From an uncultured Muribaculaceae bacterium (lineage in GTDB: Bacteria; Bacteroidota; Bacteroidia; Bacteroidales; Muribaculaceae), in contig CABUTS010000049.1 in the NCBI GenBank assembly GCA_902494515.1, positions 1 through 20,874 on the forward strand: a DNA stretch of 20,874 bases, written 5' to 3'. The notes under the pieces were generated by a model. That model was not told where the DNA came from. It saw nothing but the letters and a program-made list of their open reading frames with translations, and searched no databases. Below, one piece after another: positions 15,704 to 20,874 of this stretch. Position 1 is the stretch's first letter; every line of letters begins with the position of its first letter. The position numbers were made by a program, and so were the translations under genes.

Positions 15704-16558
15704 TTATTTCCAAATATTTTCGTTTTCCCAGTTTTCAGGGAAGCCCATTGCACTGATTTTAGGCTTATACTCCTTGATGAGAAGTTTCAGCCGCTCTGAG
15801 AATGATGAGTTTGGATTGACTGATTGAAGCAGGAAATTTATCATACACAAGATATAGTAAATTTTGCTTCTTTTTGCTTCGCCGGGGTTTGAAATCCAAA
15901 CTCTATCACGCGAAAACCGCAGCACTGACGGAACAATCTTTATTTCACGATTCCACAGGCGCGCATGGTGAGCGCAGATATTTCTGACATAGCTTATTGT
16001 GTGTAGCCACGAAATAAAATACATTATCTCAACGCTCATCCACGATGGAGGATTTACAGGCTCGTCGTATGTCTCGCAATAATGCTTTATGAATAGCTCT
16101 GCCTGCTGATTTGAAAGTTGTTCTGACAAATGGCGCTGAATGTCAGCATATACATTTATGGTCTTGACTTCGCCATTATTCAGCGTCCTCGTATATGGTG
16201 CTTTCAAGACATCGGGATTATCTTGCCAGTGTGAGCCGTATTTGTGTGAAAGTACATATACCAATTGACACCGTATAGCAACTTCAATTTTTTCAATTGC
16301 ATCAAACACCAACAGCCTGAGCTTCCTGTCGAAAACGTACAGATTGTAGACATCTTTCCAAGTTGTTCCGTAGCGAAACTCGTCAATAATATCTCCGTGC
16401 ATATTCTTCTTAAAAGGAAGCATATATGCACTGAGTCTGTAATAGCTGACATTTGACAGTTGCGATTCAGCTTTGCTTTCATCATCAAAGACTAATCCTC
16501 GACTTTTAAGAAACTCTATTTGCTGCTGATATGTTAATGGTGGCTTTTCGTACTTCAT
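15704..16558 (-). CDS. Abi_2 (AbiD/AbiF-like) family HEPN protein
   Basis: 284-residue putative abortive-infection protein of the Abi_2 family, whose HEPN fold is associated with RNase activity. The N-terminus KPPLTYQQQIEFLKSRGL and the YYRLSAY motif (39-45) are typical. The HEPN signature R-x4-H is Arg192-Asn-Ile-Cys-Ala-His197, followed by HARLWNR. The start at 16558 is chosen because it begins at the conserved KPPLT region. Longer readings would cross the divergent protease gene. About 35-40 residues that family members usually have between PSWMSVEIM and SWLH appear to be missing in frame (junction near 16010-16020), judged from memory of the family. The gene is clearly more AT-rich than its neighbours and opposite in strand to the phage operon, as expected for transferred cargo. 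A structured RNA follows it. Confidence 0.85.
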   Translation of the reverse strand: MKYEKPPLTYQQQIEFLKSRGLVFDDESKAESQLSNVSYYRLSAYMLPFKKNMHGDIIDEFRYGTTWKDVYNLYVFDRKLRLLVFDAIEKIEVAIRCQLVYVLSHKYGSHWQDNPDVLKAPYTRTLNNGEVKTINVYADIQRHLSEQLSNQQAELFIKHYCETYDEPVNPPSWMSVEIMYFISWLHTISYVRNICAHHARLWNREIKIVPSVLRFSRDRVWISNPGEAKRSKIYYILCMINFLLQSVNPNSSFSERLKLLIKEYKPKISAMGFPENWENENIWK

Positions 16559-16564
16559 AGAATG

Positions 16565-16572
16565 CAAAGTTA
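16565..16572 (-). promoter_or_regulatory. -7 box immediately before the Abi_2 gene
   Basis: The minus strand reads TAACTTTG and then CATTCT up to the ATG, predicting a leaderless or nearly leaderless mRNA. The same TAACTTTGCAT string precedes the minus-strand gene at 20527. No clear -33 box. Confidence 0.45.
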
Positions 16573-16628
16573 GCAATTTTTCCGGATTTTCTTGTATTTT
16601 ACCGCGCTTATTTATAGCGGTAACTTCG

Positions 16629-16649
16629 TGGTGTAAACAAGTTACACCA
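16629..16649 (+). promoter_or_regulatory. Palindrome reaching the start codon of the head protease gene
   Basis: TGGTGTAA (16629-16636) and TTACACCA (16642-16649) form a perfect 8-bp inverted repeat with a 5-base spacer, and the last A is the A of the ATG. A weak -7-like TAACTTCG precedes it (16621-16628). It could be an operator for the divergent region or an RNA stem that hides the start. Confidence 0.5.
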
Positions 16650-17722
16650 TGGCAAAGACAGCATACAATCTCCATCTCAAAGGCTATGTCGGCGGTGCCG
16701 ACTTCGACCGTAAGGCAGTCGATAAGACGCTCGCCGAGCAATCCGGCAAGCGCGTAAACGTGCTCATTGACTCCTTGGGCGGCTCGCTCGCTACTGGCCT
16801 CAGCATCTCCGCAGCCTTCAAGCTGCATGGTGATGTTGCCGTTCATTTCGTCGGTCTCAATGCCTCTGCCGCCACCATCGCTTCGCTCGGTGCGGCTCAC
16901 ATCTCCATCGATGCCGGGGCTATGTACCTCGTGCATCAATGCTCGACCGCCTTGTTCTCTGCTGGGCAGAGCGCCTTCGGCGGTTACGAGTGGGGCTCGC
17001 TTAACAGCGACCAGTTCGCCACGCTCATTGCCGACTGTGAGAAAATCAAAGCCGACCTTGATAAACTCGACCTGAATGTGGCGCAGCTTTACGCCAGGAA
17101 ATGCCGTAAACCTGCCGCCGACCTTCTCGCCCTAATGAAAGTCGGCGGCTGGCTCACGGCTAAGGAAGCCCTCGACTGGGGCTTCGTCGATGAAATCACC
17201 GACCTTGCCGATGAACCGGCTCCCAAGCTCACCGATGCGCTCGCTTCGGCTATGGCAAATGCCGGTATGCCGATACCGAATATCCCTATCGCCGAGAGCG
17301 ATAAGGAAAGTGCATTTGCCAAGTTCATCGCCGCCCTGACTTCCTTGTTCTCTGCGAAGGCAGAGCGGCAAGCCGATAACAAACCGTTCACCAATCCCAT
17401 CACTACCGCAATGATCAAGACTTACACCTTTTTGTCGGCAATTCTGGCCGACAAACCGCTGACCGTGAAAGACGGCGCAGCTACGGTCACGGTGGCGCAG
17501 CTCGACGCAATCGAAGACGCGCTCGCCGAGAAAGACCGCCTCTGCAACGAGCAGAAACAGACAATCGCCGACCTTCAGGCGAAGCTCGACAAGCAGCCCG
17601 CCGAAGCTACCAAGCAGGTTGTCGAGGACAGCAAGCCCGACGGCGACCCCACTCCCAAAAACGACGTCGAGCAGTTCGTAGATACCTACAACTCTGCCCG
17701 CGCACTCTACAACGAAGTCTAA
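16649..17722 (+). CDS. ClpP-like (S14) phage head maturation protease with scaffold-like C-terminus
   Basis: 357-residue putative prohead protease. Residues about 1-185 match the ClpP-like fold of phage proteases: LIDSLGGSLATG (39-50), the nucleophile region NASAAT with probable Ser73, YLVHQ with probable His96, and WLTAKEALDWGFVDEI (168-183). The acidic residue usually found shortly before that Trp is not obvious (VGGW here), so the third triad member is uncertain. After about residue 225 comes a linker, then a charged region (about 285-325) with coiled-coil character that could serve as scaffold. An internal ATG at 17411 (Met255) could start a separate scaffold product. It is the first gene of a plus-strand morphogenesis operon, 19 bases before the capsid gene. 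Confidence 0.8.
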   Translation: MAKTAYNLHLKGYVGGADFDRKAVDKTLAEQSGKRVNVLIDSLGGSLATGLSISAAFKLHGDVAVHFVGLNASAATIASLGAAHISIDAGAMYLVHQCSTALFSAGQSAFGGYEWGSLNSDQFATLIADCEKIKADLDKLDLNVAQLYARKCRKPAADLLALMKVGGWLTAKEALDWGFVDEITDLADEPAPKLTDALASAMANAGMPIPNIPIAESDKESAFAKFIAALTSLFSAKAERQADNKPFTNPITTAMIKTYTFLSAILADKPLTVKDGAATVTVAQLDAIEDALAEKDRLCNEQKQTIADLQAKLDKQPAEATKQVVEDSKPDGDPTPKNDVEQFVDTYNSARALYNEV

Positions 17723-17741
17723 CCCTTAACCCCATACCACT

Positions 17742-18701
17742 ATGGCAGGTAAATTCTCATTCTCACTCAAAGAGTACCAGGAGGCCGCGGTCAAATATCG
17801 CACCGACCTCCTTATGCTCCCCATTATCGGCATAGGCGACACGCTCCAGTACATGACGGGGCGCCCCGGTATCCGATACAAGGAGCGCGTCGGCAACCTC
17901 ACAGGCGACGCACAGTTCGCTCCCTATAATCCCCGCCGTGCCGTGGACTACAACCTCGGCATCGAGTTCCGAGACCTCGAAACTTTCTTTGGCTCCGTTG
18001 TCGCCAACTTCGAGCCTAACTCGGCTATCTCAACGCTTCTCGGCACCGGCGCCACAAAGGGCGACGGTCAGATGACTACACCCACGGCCCGCCACGTCCT
18101 CGCCAAGATTGCCAAGAACCTCTCGGAACATCTGAACGATGCCGTATGGAATGGCAGACGAAACGCCGCTGGAGATACCACCGCCGACCTTTTCGACGGC
18201 TTCGACACGATTACCGAAAAGGAAATCGCCGCAGGTGCCATCGCCGCCGAGGAAGGCAACTACATGAAGTTCGACGATGCCATCACTGCGGCCAACGCCG
18301 TAGACATCGCCAAAGAAATCCTCTTTTCGCTCGACCCGCGCCTCCGCGCCCAGGACCTCTATCTCTACTGCTCGCAGGACTTCGTCGACAAGTACAACGA
18401 AGGCTACCTACTCACCCACGGCGGCATACCTTACAACACGCAGTACGGGCAGCTTGCCGTGGAAGGCTCCAACGGAAAGTTGAAGTTCTGCCCCCTCTAC
18501 AACAAGGCCGGGTCGAAGTTCATGCACGTATCCACCAAGAGCAATATGCTCGTGGGCTACGACCAGATGGGCGATGTCGAAAATGTGATGATCAAGGAGT
18601 TCGCCCCCTTTATCCTTTCATACATCGCCACTATGTTCTTCGGCGTTCAGTTTGAGACAATCGACAAGCGCCGCTTCAAGACCGTGGAAATAACCCTGTA
18701 A
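17742..18701 (+). CDS. Putative phage major capsid protein
   Basis: 319 residues without signal peptide or membrane segment. It sits directly after a head-maturation protease, the standard place for the major capsid gene. The composition and mixed alpha/beta pattern, and C-terminal segments such as GSKFMHVSTKSNMLVGYD and FGVQFETIDKRRFKTVEI, resemble Bacteroidales prophage capsid proteins of the HK97-like type (recalled similarity, not computed). An N-terminal propeptide is not obvious. Translation would start at ATG 17742 with no Shine-Dalgarno. The identification rests mainly on context. Confidence 0.65.
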   Translation: MAGKFSFSLKEYQEAAVKYRTDLLMLPIIGIGDTLQYMTGRPGIRYKERVGNLTGDAQFAPYNPRRAVDYNLGIEFRDLETFFGSVVANFEPNSAISTLLGTGATKGDGQMTTPTARHVLAKIAKNLSEHLNDAVWNGRRNAAGDTTADLFDGFDTITEKEIAAGAIAAEEGNYMKFDDAITAANAVDIAKEILFSLDPRLRAQDLYLYCSQDFVDKYNEGYLLTHGGIPYNTQYGQLAVEGSNGKLKFCPLYNKAGSKFMHVSTKSNMLVGYDQMGDVENVMIKEFAPFILSYIATMFFGVQFETIDKRRFKTVEITL

Positions 18702-18714
18702 TTCCTTTTCCGCT

Positions 18715-19290
18715 ATGGCTACAAAGTGTACATCTATACAGAAATCGCTCGGGTGGTGCCAGGGCACCCCCGAGCTGCCCGGTGTGAAACGCCGCATCTA
18801 CTACCTCGCCAAAAGCGAGATAGTGGTGTTTCCGCAGCTTCCCCGTGATGAACTGGGCCGTGCCACGTCCGCAGTCCTGGCGGGCAGCTATACGCTTGCC
18901 GCAGATGCGAAGTGGAAGTATATCGACATTCTGCCCGACAAGTCGCAGCTTACTTCGGAGGCACAGGGCGAGCTGCCCTCGCAGACGCAGCTCAACAAAC
19001 TTGTCGCCGTCCACCCCGGCGTAGGCTCCGAGGCTTCCGCCGCCGCTGCCTACATCAATAACACCGACAATGTGTTCATCGTCGAGGATATGAAAGGCAA
19101 CTATCGCGTACTCGGCAACGACAAGTGGACCACTAAGGCCACTGTCGCACAGGACCTCGGTCAGGGTACCAGCGGCACGACCTCTACCACCATCAACGTC
19201 GAGGCTACCGACGAAGTGCCCGCGCCCTTCTATGTCGGTACGCTCGAAACCGAGGACGGAGACATCGATTGCTCCGCCAAGGCCGCGTGA
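18715..19290 (+). CDS. Putative phage structural protein (tail or head-tail adaptor)
   Basis: 191 residues, 13 bases after the capsid gene and 2 bases before the next gene, so part of the same operon. The second half (KGNYRVLGNDKW, then a Gly/Thr-rich stretch and APFYVGTLE) is beta-rich and resembles small tail-tube or adaptor proteins encoded after capsid genes in Bacteroidales prophages. No enzymatic motif is seen. The role is inferred from position. Confidence 0.5.
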   Translation: MATKCTSIQKSLGWCQGTPELPGVKRRIYYLAKSEIVVFPQLPRDELGRATSAVLAGSYTLAADAKWKYIDILPDKSQLTSEAQGELPSQTQLNKLVAVHPGVGSEASAAAAYINNTDNVFIVEDMKGNYRVLGNDKWTTKATVAQDLGQGTSGTTSTTINVEATDEVPAPFYVGTLETEDGDIDCSAKAA

Positions 19291-19292
19291 GT

Positions 19293-20000
19293 ATGAACCC
19301 GAACAGAAGCGTCAGGAAAGGAGCATTAGCGTTGGACGAGGTGTTAGACGACATCGAAGTGCCTTCGCTTGACGTTCCCGACCTCGACGCTTCTTTTTGC
19401 TCTGCGGCTCCGGCCAAAGACCTGTTCGCCGGGAAGTCATCGACGAAGTCGCTTTTCACAGAAAAGAACCGGGCTGCATGGAAAGACGTGCAACAGGCCG
19501 AAGCCCGTTGCGACTTCGCTCCGAACAAAGTTCGTATCTCATACCGCAATCCGCAGTTCGGCATAATCTCGCTTTGGAAGAAGTCGGTCTACGGCAGAAC
19601 CTTGACCGACATAAAGAGCGACCCCGATATGGTCGGGAAGTTTGCCGAGGGCATGAATACCCTTATACGGCAAATCCTCGGCCATTCGCTCGCCACCGGC
19701 GACTGGGCCATAGTTACTTCGCCCAAGCGTCGCCATAAGGTCAGAAATTTTGCGTCGCTCATTTCTGCCCGGCTCGCCGAACTTCTCGGCATACCTTTTT
19801 ATGAAGACGTTGCCGAGTGCCACTCTAAGCATCGTGTCGGAGCTGTCTTTACCTTCGGCAAAGAACCGCCCAGGGAGCGAAACATCATCGTCTTTGACGA
19901 TTTCGTTACCACCGGCGCCACGATGATCTCGATGCGCGAGCTGCTTCTTCCACTCGGTTACAACCTCGTATTCTTCACAGGCATAAATAATAAACTTTAG
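19293..20000 (+). CDS. ComF-like phosphoribosyltransferase-fold protein in the phage operon
   Basis: 235 residues from ATG 19293 (an upstream TTG would overlap the previous gene, so it was not used). The string NIIVFDDFVTTGATM (197-211) is a clear PRPP-binding motif of type I phosphoribosyltransferases. The part TSPKRRHKVRNFASLISARLA (142-162) parallels the ComF-family arginine-rich segment. Residues 1-75 are an extra N-terminal region of low complexity. Whether it is a real transferase, and on what base or protein, cannot be told. Location after structural genes suggests a phage-specific job such as nucleotide salvage or modification. Its stop codon overlaps the stop of the convergent minus-strand gene. 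Confidence 0.75.
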   Translation: MNPNRSVRKGALALDEVLDDIEVPSLDVPDLDASFCSAAPAKDLFAGKSSTKSLFTEKNRAAWKDVQQAEARCDFAPNKVRISYRNPQFGIISLWKKSVYGRTLTDIKSDPDMVGKFAEGMNTLIRQILGHSLATGDWAIVTSPKRRHKVRNFASLISARLAELLGIPFYEDVAECHSKHRVGAVFTFGKEPPRERNIIVFDDFVTTGATMISMRELLLPLGYNLVFFTGINNKL

Positions 20001-20527
20001 TGGAAGTCATCAATGGAATATGTTCCATCGGTAGGTTTTACGATTTCACCCGTAAAATTATTAAACATACCTGTATTTGATGCTTGTCCTGTCTGATTCA
20101 TCTTTCGTTTATATTCTCTTATTGCAGGACGAAGCAGTTCTTCAACAATAGCCTTAGTTTCAGCTGAAATAGTTCCAATATTTACTTTGTAATATGGATC
20201 GTCATCATGTTCGTATACATAGATGTCCTTATAAAAGCACAGCTTTTCTGCCAAACAATCAGCATACCGGGTTAATAAAGCTCTTAGTTCTTCATGGTCA
20301 TTATGATTCATCCATAGAAAATACTCGTCCAGAAGAATCCATTGTGCATCAGAATAGTTATACTTTATGCCATTAAAACTCCTTTCAAACTTGGTGATGC
20401 GTTCATACTCATCAAAAAGTCTGTGTTTTAGAAGTTTAAACAACTCATAATTTCGACAGCTCTTGGAGAACACTTGTAACACTCCGTTGTCGTCCGGCCA
20501 GTCACTTTTTCTTATATATTGACTCAT
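19997..20527 (-). CDS. AT-rich accessory protein of unknown function
   Basis: 176 residues; I do not recognise a family. The sequence is predicted to be largely helical in the first 120 residues (YELFKLLKHRLFDEYER, DAQWILLDEYFLWMN) and ends in a disordered Asn/Thr-rich tail. No signal peptide, membrane segment or metal motif. It lies on the strand opposite to the phage operon, is markedly AT-rich, and has its own promoter, all like the Abi_2 gene, so it looks like a moron or defence cargo gene. The two convergent stop codons share bases 19998-19999. Confidence 0.75.
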   Translation of the reverse strand: MSQYIRKSDWPDDNGVLQVFSKSCRNYELFKLLKHRLFDEYERITKFERSFNGIKYNYSDAQWILLDEYFLWMNHNDHEELRALLTRYADCLAEKLCFYKDIYVYEHDDDPYYKVNIGTISAETKAIVEELLRPAIREYKRKMNQTGQASNTGMFNNFTGEIVKPTDGTYSIDDFH

Positions 20528-20546
20528 ACACTGATTTTTTATTATG

Positions 20547-20554
20547 CAAAGTTA
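20547..20554 (-). promoter_or_regulatory. -7 box before the AT-rich accessory gene
   Basis: The minus strand reads TAACTTTG followed by CAT, identical to the element before the Abi_2 gene. Leader of about 15 bases. No evident -33 box. Confidence 0.45.
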
Positions 20555-20591
20555 CGCTTTTTCCGTCTTTTATAGGCTATGATTGGATAAG

Positions 20592-20599
20592 TAATTTTG
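20592..20599 (+). promoter_or_regulatory. -7 box before the truncated plus-strand gene
   Basis: TAATTTTG matches TAnnTTTG about 25 bases before ATG 20625. It would restart plus-strand transcription after the inserted accessory gene. Confidence 0.4.
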
Positions 20600-20624
20600 T
20601 GGAAACCAAATAGCTTACGCTCTT

Positions 20625-20789
20625 ATGGACCACAAATTCACTGAACAGATAAAGCAATGGCTTGAAACGCCCGAAAGTGAGCGCGACTACTCCGTTGGCG
20701 CTCTCTACCTTTTGAAGCTGTCCGGCAATCAGATTATGCGCCGCTTTCCTTTTACCAATAGTCCGTTAAAAAATCAACATAACGGCTAA
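20625..20789 (+). pseudogene. Truncated N-terminus of a conserved Bacteroidales prophage protein
   Basis: A 54-residue reading frame, MDHKFTEQIKQWLETPESE then RDYSVGALYLLKLSGNQIM, whose start resembles a roughly 200-residue protein I recall from Bacteroidales prophages. The resemblance stops at NQIM, after which RRFPFTNSPLKNQHNG looks like read-through of foreign DNA into a stop. Either an insertion or a deletion cut the gene near 20735-20745. The function of the full-length family is unknown to me. Confidence 0.55.
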
Positions 20790-20874
20790 GCAGCATCAGC
20801 CGCAAGGCCAAAGAGTTCCTTGACAAGTTTAGCATTTAATGTCGTTTGTGGGTCGATTCCGCTCACGTCAAAAA
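20786..20874 (-). CDS. C-terminal end of an unidentified gene running off the window (possible transposase)
   Basis: An open minus-strand frame enters from the right edge and ends at TAG (20788-20786). The 28 residues include FDVSGIDPQTTLNAKLV and end LFGLAADAA. Its stop lies a few dozen bases from the point where the plus-strand gene is cut, which would fit an insertion sequence reading leftwards, but the fragment is too short to name. Confidence 0.4.
   Translation of the reverse strand, partial: FDVSGIDPQTTLNAKLVKELFGLAADAA

Noticed and set aside
15529..15753. 74-residue minus-strand frame over the small-RNA locus
   Set aside because: It overlaps the Abi_2 stop region, has no leader of its own, and the same bases are better explained by a promoter plus two hairpins.
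16559..16939. Longer N-terminus for the Abi_2 gene (start at 16939)
   Set aside because: The extra 127 residues are antisense to the head protease gene and precede the conserved family start. The ATG at 16558 fits the family and has a -7 box just upstream.
19269..19292. TTG start for the phosphoribosyltransferase-like gene
   Set aside because: It would overlap the end of the preceding gene. ATG 19293 follows the preceding stop by 2 bases, a normal operon junction.

Overview
The window looks like a Bacteroidota (Bacteroidales) chromosome, most likely a Muribaculaceae-type gut commensal. The grounds are a moderately high GC content in the core genes, repeated Bacteroidota promoters (TTTG or TTG, then about 19 bases, then TAnnTTTG), almost no Shine-Dalgarno sites, very large secreted multidomain proteins with C-terminal sorting-like domains, and a PIG-L/NagB fusion protein beside nagB. 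The family-level placement is inference.

Left part (1-15.5 kb, core-like). On the minus strand, a two-gene amino-sugar operon (2818 to 34) encodes a PIG-L deacetylase fused to a degenerate NagB domain, followed by an intact glucosamine-6-phosphate deaminase. Next is a 1138-residue secreted protein built from three tandem copies of a two-domain unit (6536 to 3120). A gene-free block of about 1.2 kb (6537-7713) is packed with repeats, including a 53-bp inverted repeat whose hairpins carry compensatory changes. An etfB-etfA-acyl-CoA dehydrogenase operon follows (11379 to 7714), then, divergently, a 1146-residue secreted multidomain protein (11744-15184).

Right part (about 15.5 kb to the end, mobile). 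From left to right it holds a putative small structured RNA with its own promoter and terminator, an Abi_2-family HEPN protein (minus strand, AT-rich), and a plus-strand phage-like morphogenesis operon. That operon encodes a ClpP-like head protease with a scaffold-like tail, a putative major capsid protein, a putative tail or adaptor protein, and a ComF-like phosphoribosyltransferase. An AT-rich minus-strand gene of unknown function converges on it, and the window ends in a short, apparently truncated phage gene that runs into the 3' end of another minus-strand gene. No terminase, portal or integrase lies inside the window, so the element is incomplete, rearranged or continues to the right.

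The strongest candidate for a new system is the Abi_2 HEPN gene with the adjacent structured RNA in the same orientation (15532-16558), an arrangement compatible with an RNA-controlled toxin or abortive-infection module. The second is the covarying extragenic hairpin cluster at 6937-7391.
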